Part shown: positions 38,115 to 47,448 of the stretch, piece after piece
Layout of the letters: each line of letters opens with the position of its first letter
Numbering within the stretch: position 1 is the first letter of the stretch
Origin: Microvirga mediterraneensis
GTDB lineage: Bacteria > Pseudomonadota > Alphaproteobacteria > Rhizobiales > Beijerinckiaceae
DNA: 64,000 nucleotides
Assembly: GCF_013520865.1 (NCBI RefSeq)
Contig: NZ_JACDXJ010000001.1
Span: 4,077,501 to 4,141,500, forward strand
Direction: 5' to 3'
Position numbers and translations under genes: made by a program
The notes under the pieces: generated by a model
What the model was told of the DNA's origin: nothing
The model's database searches: none
Seen by the model: the letters and a program-made list of their open reading frames with translations, nothing else

Positions 38115-39779
38115 TCACATATTGACGTAGTTCGGCCCGCCGCCGCCTTCGGGGGTAACCCAGGTGATGTTCTGGTTCGGGTCCTTGATATCGCAGGTCT
38201 TGCAGTGGACGCAGTTCTGGGCGTTGATCTGGTAGCGCGCACCGCCCTCGCCCTCGACCCATTCGTAGACGCCCGCCGGGCAGTAGCGCTGCGACGGCCC
38301 GCCATAGACGTCGTGCTCGGAGGCCTTCTGCAGTCCCATGTCCTTGACCTTGAGATGGACCGGCTGATCCTCCTCATGGTTGGTGTTGGACAAAAACACC
38401 GAGGACAGCTTGTCGAAGGTCAGTACCCCGTCGGGCTTGTCGTACTTGATCGGCTTGACCTGATCGAGCGGCAGCAGGCACTCGTGGTCGGGCTTGCCGT
38501 GCTTCATCGTGCCGAAGGGCGACCAGCCGAAGATCTCCGTCAGCCACATGTCGAGCCCGCCCAGCGCCACGCCGGCCGCCGTGCCGTATTTGGACCAGAG
38601 CGGCTTGACGTTGCGTACGCGCTTGAGGTCGTAGCCGATCGGCGAGGCGCGCCAGGATTCCTCATAGGCCGCGACCTCGTCATGGGCGCGGCCCGCCTGC
38701 AGGGCAGCGAAGACGTGGTCGGCGCAGAGCATGCCCGACAGGACGGCGTTGTGGCTGCCCTTGATGCGCGGCACGTTCACGAAGCCGGCGGAATCGCCCA
38801 CCAGACAGCCGCCAGGGAACGAGAGGCGCGGCACCGATTGCCAGCCGCCCTCCATGATGGCGCGTGCCCCGTAGCCGATGCGCTTGGCGCCCTCGAACAC
38901 GTCGCGCACCATCGGGTGCGTCTTGAAGCGCTGGAACTCCTCGAAGGGCGACAGGGTCGGGTTCTTGTAGTTGAGGTGGACCACGAAGCCGACCGACACG
39001 AGGTTGTCGTCGAAATGGTAGAGCCAGGAGCCGCCGCCGGCATTGTTCGGCAAAGGCCAGCCCATGGAATGGCGCACGAGGCCCGCTTGGAACTTGTCGG
39101 GCTGGACCTGCCAGAGCTCCTTGATGCCGATGCCGTATTTCTGGTGGTCGCGGCCCTGGTTCAGGCCGAAGCGCTCGACCATCTGCTTGGTCAGCGAGCC
39201 CCGCGCCCCCTCGCCGAAGATCGTGTACTTGGCGCGCAGCTCCATGCCGCGGGTGAAGTTGGCGTTGGGCTCGCCGTTGCGGCTGATGCCCATGTCGCCG
39301 GTGGCGACGCCCACCACCTTGCCGTCCTCGACCAGCACCTCTGAGGCGGGGAAGCCGGGATAGATCTCGACGCCGAGTTCCTCCGCCTTGCGGCCGAGAT
39401 AGCGGGCGACGTTACCGAGCGAACCGACGAAGTTGCCGTGGTTGTTCATGAGCTTGGGCATGAACAGGTTGGGCAGCGTCACGCCGCCGGCGTGTCCCAG
39501 ATACATGAACTCGTCGGCGGTCACTTCCGTCTTGAGCGGGCGGTCGGGATCCTGGCGCCATTCCGGCAGGAGGGCATCGAGGCCGATGGGGTCGATCACC
39601 GCGCCCGAGAGGATGTGGGCTCCGACCTCGGAGCCCTTCTCGACCACGACCACCGAGATGTCCGCGCCCTGCTCCAGCGCCTGCTGCTTGAGCCGGATGG
39701 CGGTCGCCAGGCCGGCAGGACCCGCGCCCACGACGACGACGTCGAACTCCATCGATTCACGGGCGGGCAGATCGGACAT
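38115..39779 (-). CDS. Electron transfer flavoprotein-ubiquinone oxidoreductase
   Basis: A 554-residue inner-membrane-associated enzyme passing electrons from reduced ETF to ubiquinone, linking fatty- and amino-acid dehydrogenases (such as the acyl-CoA dehydrogenase at 4469) to the respiratory chain. The FAD Rossmann motif is VVVVGAGPAGLATAIRL near residue 14. The C-terminal 4Fe-4S ligands appear as CPAGVYEW and CVHCKTCDIKDP. GWPLPNNAGGGSWLYH and GCLVGDSAGFVNVP are conserved quinone/FAD-region segments. AGGAGGAAGCC precedes the ATG at 39779. The length matches ETF-QO of other alphaproteobacteria and the mitochondrial enzyme. Confidence 0.97.
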   Translation of the reverse strand: MSDLPARESMEFDVVVVGAGPAGLATAIRLKQQALEQGADISVVVVEKGSEVGAHILSGAVIDPIGLDALLPEWRQDPDRPLKTEVTADEFMYLGHAGGVTLPNLFMPKLMNNHGNFVGSLGNVARYLGRKAEELGVEIYPGFPASEVLVEDGKVVGVATGDMGISRNGEPNANFTRGMELRAKYTIFGEGARGSLTKQMVERFGLNQGRDHQKYGIGIKELWQVQPDKFQAGLVRHSMGWPLPNNAGGGSWLYHFDDNLVSVGFVVHLNYKNPTLSPFEEFQRFKTHPMVRDVFEGAKRIGYGARAIMEGGWQSVPRLSFPGGCLVGDSAGFVNVPRIKGSHNAVLSGMLCADHVFAALQAGRAHDEVAAYEESWRASPIGYDLKRVRNVKPLWSKYGTAAGVALGGLDMWLTEIFGWSPFGTMKHGKPDHECLLPLDQVKPIKYDKPDGVLTFDKLSSVFLSNTNHEEDQPVHLKVKDMGLQKASEHDVYGGPSQRYCPAGVYEWVEGEGGARYQINAQNCVHCKTCDIKDPNQNITWVTPEGGGGPNYVNM

Positions 39780-40016
39780 GGCTTCCTCCTGATACGCAGC
39801 GGCAACGTGCGAAACGACGAAAGGTTTACATATGAACCATCCGTTCGATTTCTCAAGTCATTCTCATCGGTGTCTCTCCTAGCTTCAATGCCGCGAAGCT
39901 GAAAGTTCTCATTCCGCATAAGGTTATGCCAAAACCCGATGAAATCCGTCGCCCTCCCTGGGAGCGGGGCAGGCTGCCCGGGTTGTCCGGCCAGGATCGG
40001 AGGTTTACGATCGAGC

Positions 40017-40583
40017 ATGCGGGATCACTCCTCAGGCCCTACGATGTTCTATACGCTCTTCGAGACCTCCATCGGGCTCTGCGGCCTCGCCTGGAACGCG
40101 CGTGGCGTGATCGGCTTCCAGCTTCCCGAGGACGATGCCTCCACAACCCGCAGACGGCTCACGAAGAGGTTTCCCGGGATCGTCGAAGTCCCGCCGCCAC
40201 CGGATATCCAAGGCATCATCACGGACGTGGCCGCCCTGCTGCGGGGGGAAGCGCGCGATCTGACGGCCGTTCCTCTGGACATGGACGACGTGCCGGAGTT
40301 CGACCGCCGCGTCTATGAGGTCGCCCGTGGCATCCCGCCTGGACGTGTCCTGACTTACGGAGAGATCGCGTCCCAGCTCGGCATCAACAACGCCCGGGCG
40401 ATCGGCCAGGCGCTCGGGCGCAACCCGTTCGCGGTCATCGTGCCGTGCCATCGGGTCGTCGCTGCGAACGGCGGGCTTGGCGGCTTCTCGGCCAATGGCG
40501 GCGCCACGACCAAGCGCCGCCTCCTCGCCATCGAGGGCGCCAGACGCGACGAGAGCCCGACGCTGTTCGACCTGATCTCGTAG
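40017..40583 (+). CDS. ogt: Methylated-DNA-protein cysteine methyltransferase
   Basis: An O6-alkylguanine repair protein of about 188 residues. The active-site Cys is in VIVPCHRVV, after RAIGQALGRNPF; the helix-turn-helix Tyr is in LTYGEIASQLG; and NGGLGGFSANGG and KRRLLAIEG close the domain. The protein transfers the alkyl group irreversibly to its own Cys. The N-terminus is uncertain: ATG at 40017, ATG at 40044 (MFYTLFETSIG, where family similarity begins) or 39939 are all in frame. It is followed 66 bases later by a uracil-DNA glycosylase gene, so two base-damage repair genes may share a transcript. Confidence 0.92.
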   Translation: MRDHSSGPTMFYTLFETSIGLCGLAWNARGVIGFQLPEDDASTTRRRLTKRFPGIVEVPPPPDIQGIITDVAALLRGEARDLTAVPLDMDDVPEFDRRVYEVARGIPPGRVLTYGEIASQLGINNARAIGQALGRNPFAVIVPCHRVVAANGGLGGFSANGGATTKRRLLAIEGARRDESPTLFDLIS

Positions 40584-40649
40584 GGTAAACCCTTGGGTTC
40601 TTTGCAGGCCCGAGTTGTTCCCCTGGCCCGGAATGCTTACATAGAGCCC

Positions 40650-41486
40650 ATGCAGGATCTCCCTTCCGACCGCGACGCTCTCCAGGCGCTCCTCGACTTC
40701 CATGTCGAGGCGGGCGCGGACCTCGCGCTCGACGAGACCCCGCACAACCGCTTTGTCGAACCCAAGACCGAGCGCGCTCCGGCCAAGGCTACAGCTCAGG
40801 CTTCCGCTTCCAAGGCGTCTCCCGCTTCCTCCGCCCCCTCCCCCCGCGCCCTGCCGAAAGCAGCCGCGAGCGCTCCGGAAGAGGTGGCGATCATGGCCCG
40901 GGAGCAGGCGCGGCATGCGCAATCCCTGGAGGAGCTGGAGGCCATTCTCGCGGGCTTCGACGGCTGCGCCCTGAAGTTCTCGGCCAAGAACCTTGCCTTC
41001 GCGGACGGCAACCCGGAAGGGCGCGTCATGCTGGTCGGAGAGGCGCCCGGCGCGGACGAGGACCGGATCGGCAAGCCGTTCATGGGCCGCTCCGGCCAGC
41101 TGCTCGACCGCATGCTCGCGACCATCGGGCTCGACCGCACCCAGGTCTATGTCGCCAACATCGTGCCCTGGCGCCCGCCGGGCAACCGCACCCCGACCCC
41201 GCAGGAAATCGCCATCTGCAAGCCGTTCATCGCGCGGCAGATCGAGCTGGCTTCCCCCGAGATCGTGCTCTGTCTCGGCGGACCCGCCGCCCAGAACCTG
41301 CTCGGCCTCAAGGATGGGATTCTGCGCACGCGCGGCCGCTGGTATACTTACAAGACTGAGGATGGGCGGGAGATGAAGGCCTTGCCGACCCTGCATCCGG
41401 CCTATCTGCTGCGCCAGCCCCTGCAGAAGCGGCTCGGCTGGCGGGATTTCCAGGCTCTGCGCCGAGCTCTCGACGGACGGGAGTAA
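40650..41486 (+). CDS. Uracil-DNA glycosylase (family 4/5-like)
   Basis: A 278-residue enzyme removing uracil from DNA. After a ~75-residue low-complexity Ala/Pro/Ser linker, the catalytic domain shows GEAPGADEDRIGKPF near residue 130, MGRSGQLLDRML, VYVANIVPWRPPGNRTPT, and the C-terminal LPTLHPAYLLRQP. Family 4 enzymes normally hold a 4Fe-4S cluster with an early C-x-x-C. Here the corresponding segment reads FDGC, giving only one Cys, with others in AICKPF and VLCLGG. Whether a cluster is bound is therefore open. The start at 40650 is the first ATG; an upstream TTG at 40593 is also in frame. Confidence 0.9.
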   Translation: MQDLPSDRDALQALLDFHVEAGADLALDETPHNRFVEPKTERAPAKATAQASASKASPASSAPSPRALPKAAASAPEEVAIMAREQARHAQSLEELEAILAGFDGCALKFSAKNLAFADGNPEGRVMLVGEAPGADEDRIGKPFMGRSGQLLDRMLATIGLDRTQVYVANIVPWRPPGNRTPTPQEIAICKPFIARQIELASPEIVLCLGGPAAQNLLGLKDGILRTRGRWYTYKTEDGREMKALPTLHPAYLLRQPLQKRLGWRDFQALRRALDGRE

Positions 41487-41575
41487 GAGGCTCTCGCGGC
41501 CCGGTTCGGAACCGGTCTATACGCTCAAGCCTTAAGCATCTGCGGCGAGGTACGCCGCTGCCTTGAAGGTGGATC

Positions 41576-42442
41576 ATGCGCTGGGAAGACTTTCGAACCT
41601 CGTCCAATGTGGAAGACCGTCGCGGCATGGGCATGGGCGGTGCGGGCGGCCTCGGCATCGGGACCATCGTGATTCTCGGCCTCGTGGGCTGGGCGCTCGG
41701 AATCGACCCGCGCATCCTGATCGGCGGCGCCGAGATGATGACGGGCGGCGGCTCCGGCTATCAGCAACAGCAGCAGGGCCGCCAGGGCACGCCGCAGGAC
41801 CAGGCCGGGCGCTTCGCCGCCGCCATCCTCGGCAATACGGAGGACGTGTGGAAGGAGGTTCTGCCCCAGCAGGCCAACCGGCAGTACCAGCCGCCCAAGC
41901 TCGTGCTCTTCTCGGACGCGACCCGTTCCGGCTGCGGCGGCGCGCAATCGGCCATGGGGCCGTTCTACTGCCCGCTCGACCAGACCGTTTACATCGACCT
42001 TTCCTTCTTCCAGGAGATGCAGCAGCGCTTCCGCGCGGGCGGCGACTTCGCCTATGCCTACGTGCTGGCCCACGAGGTCGGCCATCACGTGGAAAACCAG
42101 CTCGGCATCCTGCCGCGCGTCCAGGAGCGTCAGCAACAGGTCGGGCGAGCCGAGGGCAACCAGCTCTCCGTGCGCGTCGAGCTGATGGCGGATTGCCTCG
42201 CCGGCGTCTGGGCGCACCATTCCAACCAGCGCTGGCAGTCGCTCGAGCAGGGCGACATCGAGGAGGCGATCCGTGCCGCCGAGGCCATCGGCGACGACCG
42301 GCTGCAGAAGCAGAGCCAAGGCCGCGTGGTCCCCGACAGCTTCACCCACGGCTCCTCCGAGCAGCGCATGCGCTGGCTCACGACCGGCCTGAAGACCGGC
42401 TCGGTCCAGGCCTGCGACACGTTCCGGGCGGCGAAGCTCTAA
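41576..42442 (+). CDS. ypfJ: Neutral zinc metallopeptidase, YpfJ/KPN_02809 family
   Basis: A 288-residue protein with a single N-terminal membrane helix (GLGIGTIVILGLVGWALG, residues 25-42), a Gln/Gly-rich linker, and a zinc-peptidase domain. The zinc motif is HEVGHH near residue 165 with a downstream ELMADCLAG that would supply the third ligand. SGCGGAQSAMGPFYCP holds paired cysteines. The chain is complete and ends QACDTFRAAKL. The family is common but its substrates are unknown. The domain should face the periplasm. Confidence 0.93.
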   Translation: MRWEDFRTSSNVEDRRGMGMGGAGGLGIGTIVILGLVGWALGIDPRILIGGAEMMTGGGSGYQQQQQGRQGTPQDQAGRFAAAILGNTEDVWKEVLPQQANRQYQPPKLVLFSDATRSGCGGAQSAMGPFYCPLDQTVYIDLSFFQEMQQRFRAGGDFAYAYVLAHEVGHHVENQLGILPRVQERQQQVGRAEGNQLSVRVELMADCLAGVWAHHSNQRWQSLEQGDIEEAIRAAEAIGDDRLQKQSQGRVVPDSFTHGSSEQRMRWLTTGLKTGSVQACDTFRAAKL

Positions 42443-42456
42443 TTTAGTCCCAAGAC

Positions 42457-42556
42457 GTCATCCCGGACGGCGAAAGCCGTTCCGGGATCGTTACCAGGAC
42501 AAGGCGCTATTCTCATCCAGCGATCCCGGATCTCGCTTCACTCGTCCGGGATGACG
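42457..42556. repeat. Palindromic intergenic repeat (B family)
   Basis: CGTCATCCCGGACGGCGAAA...TTCCGGGATCGT on the left and GCGATCCCGGATCTCGC...CGTCCGGGATGACG on the right form a cruciform. The internal AAGGCGCTATTCTC corresponds to the B copy at 37993-38099. Confidence 0.82.
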
Positions 42557-42614
42557 CCGATGGCAGTGGATGATCCGCTGCGCTAGAAGAATGTCGATCA
42601 CGCGAGAGCTTTCC

Positions 42615-43169
42615 ATGCCCGGCATCGACGACACGCTCCCTTTCATTCCCTTGAGCATCGCCGTGCTCACCGTGTCCGACACGCGCTCCCTCGACGAGGA
42701 CAAATCGGGCACGACGCTCGCCGATCGCCTGACAGCAGCGGGACACCGGCTGGCCGACCGGGCCGTCGTGACCGACGACGTGGAGGCGATCCGCGATAAG
42801 GTGCGGGGCTGGATCGCTGAGCCTTCCATCGACGTGGTCATCACCACGGGCGGCACGGGCTTCACCGGCCGCGACGTGACGCCGGAGGCCATCGAGCCCC
42901 TGTTCGACAAGCGGATGGAGGGTTTCTCGGCCGTCTTCCACCGAATCTCTTACGACAAGATCGGCACCTCGACGATCCAGTCCCGGGCGACGGCGGGCGT
43001 GATCGGAACGACCTTCGTGTTCGTGCTGCCGGGTTCGCCCGGCGCCTGCAAGGATGCCTGGGACGGCATTCTGGCGAACCAGCTCGATTACCGGCACCGG
43101 CCCTGCAATTTCGTCGAGATCATGCCGCGCCTCGACGAGCACCTGAAGCGGGGAAAGCTGAAGGGCTGA
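42615..43169 (+). CDS. moaB: Molybdenum cofactor biosynthesis protein B
   Basis: A 184-residue MogA/MoaB-fold protein that adenylylates molybdopterin or acts next to that step. TTGGTGFTGRDVTPEA near residue 77 is the MPT-binding signature, LPGSPGACKDAW near 140 the second conserved loop, and VLTVSDTRSLDEDKSG near 18 the N-terminal strand. In-frame ATGs also lie at 42570 and 42591. The one at 42615 gives the family's normal start, MPGIDDTLPFIPL. Its TGA stop is directly followed, without any gap, by the stop of the convergent glycosyltransferase-like gene. Confidence 0.94.
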   Translation: MPGIDDTLPFIPLSIAVLTVSDTRSLDEDKSGTTLADRLTAAGHRLADRAVVTDDVEAIRDKVRGWIAEPSIDVVITTGGTGFTGRDVTPEAIEPLFDKRMEGFSAVFHRISYDKIGTSTIQSRATAGVIGTTFVFVLPGSPGACKDAWDGILANQLDYRHRPCNFVEIMPRLDEHLKRGKLKG

Positions 43170-43661
43170 TCACCCGAACACCGGGTCACGCTCGATGGTA
43201 GCCTGGAGCCGTACGGGCATGCGGGTCCTTACCTCTTTCAACAGCACCCGGCGGTGAACCAGATCGCCGGCGCGCACCTTCGAATCCGCGAACAGATTGG
43301 TGAGAGCACTCGCCACGCCGCCGCGCCGACGCCGCATTCTGGCAAGCCCCTGCTCAGGCCTCGAGAGCGCCACGAACCGGTCGAGCACCCGGATCCAGCC
43401 CTCCTGCGGAATGTCGCCGTCATCGAGGCACAACAGCCAGTCGCGCCGGGCCACCTGTGCCCCCTCGATCCAGGAACCGCGTCGGGCCATCACCAGGGTC
43501 GCCCCGGCGGCATCGGCCACTTCCGCCAGAACCTCATCCTGCTGATCGGTCAGAATGACGGCATCGCCGATCAGCCCGGCGGCGACGGCCGGGACGAGGG
43601 CGCTCAGGGTGGCAGCTAGGGCTTCGGGCCCATGGGATACGCGGACGAGAACAGTAATCAT
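43170..43661 (-). CDS. Glycosyltransferase-like (GT2-related) small protein
   Basis: A 163-residue protein with a truncated GT-A-like pattern: MITVLVRVSHGPEALAATLSALVP at the N-terminus, then DWLLCLDDGDIPQEGWI around residues 74-90, reminiscent of the metal-binding DxD region. It is much shorter than a full GT2 enzyme (~230-300 aa) and has no membrane helix, so it may be a family variant confined to these bacteria or a reduced form. Activity is uncertain. Its stop abuts the moaB stop with zero spacing, on the opposite strand. Confidence 0.65.
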   Translation of the reverse strand: MITVLVRVSHGPEALAATLSALVPAVAAGLIGDAVILTDQQDEVLAEVADAAGATLVMARRGSWIEGAQVARRDWLLCLDDGDIPQEGWIRVLDRFVALSRPEQGLARMRRRRGGVASALTNLFADSKVRAGDLVHRRVLLKEVRTRMPVRLQATIERDPVFG

Positions 43662-43783
43662 ATGAACACTATAGTGGCTCCGAACCCGGGCGTCGCTAGG
43701 ACATTCTTGCCGATGCGGTCTTGATTTTGTTCCTGATTTGTTCTTAAGCTCCGGCTTCCGACACAGATTCGTTCGAGCCCGCC

Positions 43784-44965
43784 ATGAGCGTTCGCGCCAA
43801 AGATCCCGTCCGCGATCCTTTCCGCACCCGGCCTGCCAAGCGCACCCCTTTGGAAGCAGCGGAAGCCGCCCGGCGGCGCATGGACGATCCGGCCTATCGG
43901 GTCGAGGTGGAGCGACGCCGGGGCCGTGGCGCCTCGGCCAACCCGTCCGGACGCTATGAGCCGGCCCAGCGCGAAGGCTTCGACGACGGATGGGATCTCG
44001 ATGAGGAGCTTCCCGCCCTGCCGACCGAGGTCATCGTCGAGAAGCCGCGCACGATCATCACCAGGAACGACTCGCCCGACATCCTGTTCGAGAAGTCGAT
44101 CAACCCCTATCGCGGCTGCGAGCACGGCTGCTCCTACTGCTTCGCGCGGCCCACGCACGCTTTCCAGGGACTGTCCTCCGGGCTCGATTTCGAGACCAAA
44201 ATCTTCGCCAAGCCCAATGCGGCGGAACTGTTGGAGAAGGAGCTGCGGGCGCCGAACTACCAGCCGACGACGATCGCGCTCGGCTCCAACACCGACCCGT
44301 ACCAGCCGGTGGAGCGGCGCTTCCGCATCACCCGGTCCATCCTCGAAGTGCTCAACCGGATGAACCATCCCGTCGGCATCGTGACGAAATCGGCTCTCGT
44401 GACCCGCGACATCGACATCCTGAGCCAGATGGCCGAGCGGCAGCTCGCCAAGGTGGCGATCTCGGTCACGACGCTCGACCCGAAGCTCGCCCGGCGGATG
44501 GAGCCCCGCGCCGCCGCGCCGGCCAAGCGCCTGGAGACGATCCGCAAGCTGTCCGAGGCCGGCATCCCGGTGTCGGTGCTGGTCGCGCCCATCATCCCGG
44601 CCATCAACGACCACGAGATCGAGGCGATCCTGAAGGCCTGCGCGGAAGCCGGCGCCGAGGAGGCGGGCTATGTGCTCCTGCGCCTGCCCCACGACCTCAA
44701 GGACCTGATGCGCGACTGGCTCGCCGAGCATTATCCGGACAAGCTCAAGCACGTCTTCACGCTCCTGCAGGAGGCGCGCGGCGGCAAGGATTATGACGCC
44801 GAGTGGGGCACCCGCCAATCCGGCATCGGCCCCTATGCCTGGATGCTCGGCCGCCGATTCGAGACGACGGCCGAACGGCTCGGGCTGAACAAGCGGAACC
44901 TGAGATTGCGCAAGGACCTGTTCCAGGTGCCGCCGAAGGAGACGGGACAATTGAGCCTTTTCTAG
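43784..44965 (+). CDS. PA0069 family radical SAM protein
   Basis: A 393-residue SplB-like radical SAM enzyme. The cluster motif is CEHGCSYCF near residue 111, i.e. CxxxCxxC, preceded by SINPYRG. Other conserved parts are ALGSNTDPYQPVE, KSALVTRDIDIL, AISVTTLDPKLARRMEPRA and VLVAPIIPAIND. The first ~75 residues are Arg/Pro-rich and probably disordered. The family is widespread in proteobacteria; the reaction is not known. It stands alone, with a cluster of repeats after its stop codon. Confidence 0.93.
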   Translation: MSVRAKDPVRDPFRTRPAKRTPLEAAEAARRRMDDPAYRVEVERRRGRGASANPSGRYEPAQREGFDDGWDLDEELPALPTEVIVEKPRTIITRNDSPDILFEKSINPYRGCEHGCSYCFARPTHAFQGLSSGLDFETKIFAKPNAAELLEKELRAPNYQPTTIALGSNTDPYQPVERRFRITRSILEVLNRMNHPVGIVTKSALVTRDIDILSQMAERQLAKVAISVTTLDPKLARRMEPRAAAPAKRLETIRKLSEAGIPVSVLVAPIIPAINDHEIEAILKACAEAGAEEAGYVLLRLPHDLKDLMRDWLAEHYPDKLKHVFTLLQEARGGKDYDAEWGTRQSGIGPYAWMLGRRFETTAERLGLNKRNLRLRKDLFQVPPKETGQLSLF

Positions 44966-44988
44966 GTTTCCGGGTCACGTCAGGCCCC

Positions 44989-45250
44989 CACGTCATGGCC
45001 GGCCTAGCAATCACTATATTGCGAAGGTGTGGCCGGGAATGACACAGGTGTCCCTGCACGTCACCACCGGTTTTGTGCCGGTGATCTCGATTGTATGAAG
45101 CGCCGAGCCTGTCCAATCGGGATGGCCGGGACGAGCCCGGCCATGACGTGGTGGATGGCATCAAAGGCGAGCGCAGCGTGGTCAAATTCTCCCGTCCCGC
45201 CTCTGTTGGGAATGACACTTCAGCACAAGGCCGGTGACGACGTGTGAAGG
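44989..45250. repeat. Cluster of A-family palindromic repeat arms
   Basis: At least five arm-like units fill the gap between the radical SAM gene and rnhB: GTCATGGCCGGCC near 44992, a TGGCCGGGAATGACAC arm near 45030, and GTCACCACCGGTTTTGTGCC near 45059. There are also GGGATGGCCGGG...CCCGGCCATGACGTGG near 45119-45150 and an AAGGCCGGTGACGACGTG arm near 45227. Parts resemble one element interrupted by another. No gene is seen in this 348-base interval. Confidence 0.75.
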
Positions 45251-45313
45251 TGCGACTCTCATATCCACGTATGAGGGATGACAGCGCCCGGCGTTCCCGC
45301 TTTCATCCCGCGC

Positions 45314-45955
45314 ATGACAGACGCGATTCGCCTGAAGCAGAAACCCGGCCTCGGCCTCGACCGCGAGCTCTCCGCCCGCGCGCAAGGCTTCACCTGCATC
45401 GCGGGCCTCGACGAGGTCGGGCGCGGGCCGCTGGCCGGGCCGGTGGTGTCTGCGGCGGTCGTGCTCGATCTCGACAACGTGCCGCGGGGCCTTGCCGATT
45501 CGAAGGCCCTGACGGCGGCGAAGCGCGAGGCGTTGTTTACGGAAATCCTTGCGACGTCGCATGTCGGCATCGCGTCGGTGTCGCATCGGGAGATCGACAC
45601 CATCAACATCCGGCAGGCCTCCCTGCTCGCCATGTGCCGGGCGCTCGCCGCCCTTCCCTGCAAGCCCGACATGGCTTTCGTGGACGGCAACGATCCGCCG
45701 AATCTCCCCTGCGCGACGGAGGCGGTCATCAAGGGTGATTCGTCCATCGCGTCGATCGCGGCGGCGTCCATCGTGGCGAAAGTGGTCCGGGACCGCATGA
45801 TGGCACGGCTCGGGAACGCTTATCCCGCCTATGGTTTTGCCGGCAACGCGGGCTACAGCACCAAGGCGCATCTCACGGTGATCGCCAGCGAGGGTCCCTG
45901 CCCGTTTCACCGCCTGAGTTTCTCGCCTCTGCGCCAAGGGTTACTGGACCTGTAA
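45314..45955 (+). CDS. rnhB: Ribonuclease HII
   Basis: A 213-residue endoribonuclease that cuts RNA-DNA hybrids, including single ribonucleotides in DNA. The metal-binding residues are visible: GLDEVGRGPLAGPVVSAAV near residue 30 supplies Asp-Glu, FVDGNDPP near 120 the next Asp, and SIAAASIVAKVVRDRMM near 145 the last conserved block. GNAGYSTKAHL near 175 is also typical. The start at 45314 (MTDAIRLKQKPG) is preferred; 45278 would add 12 unrelated residues. ccrM follows 157 bases later on the same strand. Confidence 0.95.
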   Translation: MTDAIRLKQKPGLGLDRELSARAQGFTCIAGLDEVGRGPLAGPVVSAAVVLDLDNVPRGLADSKALTAAKREALFTEILATSHVGIASVSHREIDTINIRQASLLAMCRALAALPCKPDMAFVDGNDPPNLPCATEAVIKGDSSIASIAAASIVAKVVRDRMMARLGNAYPAYGFAGNAGYSTKAHLTVIASEGPCPFHRLSFSPLRQGLLDL

Positions 45956-45976
45956 CCTCCCTTAACGTTGATTAAC
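45952..45976 (+). promoter_or_regulatory. TAAC direct repeats ahead of ccrM
   Basis: TAAC occurs at 45953, 45963 and 45973, exactly 10 bases apart, the first overlapping the rnhB stop. TTAA-N6-TTAA is formed by the last two, one base shorter than the CtrA consensus TTAA-N7-TTAA. This is a candidate regulator site for ccrM. Confidence 0.35.
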
Positions 45977-46106
45977 GAAAAAACACAATATTTTCAATGC
46001 GTAGGCAAGTTTTGCCGATCCAAAATATTTGGACTTTCTCGCATTTGGAAACCTCCTCTTTACCCTATCCGATCATGATCCTGAGTGTCAGTTGCGTAAC
46101 CGGTGA

Positions 46107-47309
<1,203 letters not shown>

Positions 47310-47337
47310 CCTTTATCGCGTTTTGGATTTTCCGAGA

Positions 47338-47362
47338 GGGCCAGCCGAAAGCTGGCCCTTTT
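47338..47362 (+). terminator. Intrinsic terminator after ccrM
   Basis: GGGCCAGC at 47338-47345 pairs with GCTGGCCC at 47351-47358 across a CGAAA loop, followed by TTTTCC. It lies 28 bases beyond the ccrM stop codon. Confidence 0.92.
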
Positions 47363-47448
47363 CCTTTAGCGCACTAACCTATCGTCACAGAGGCGTCATC
47401 CAAGACCGCTAGCGCGGGACAGCCTTACCGAAAGAGAGGATCTGCCCC

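Noticed and set aside
44989..45250. Candidate CRISPR or attachment site
   Set aside because: The repeated units are palindromic arms with irregular spacing, not direct repeats with unique spacers, and no cas or integrase gene is present.
45962..45976. Firm naming as a CtrA box
   Set aside because: The spacing between TTAA halves is 6, not the consensus 7.
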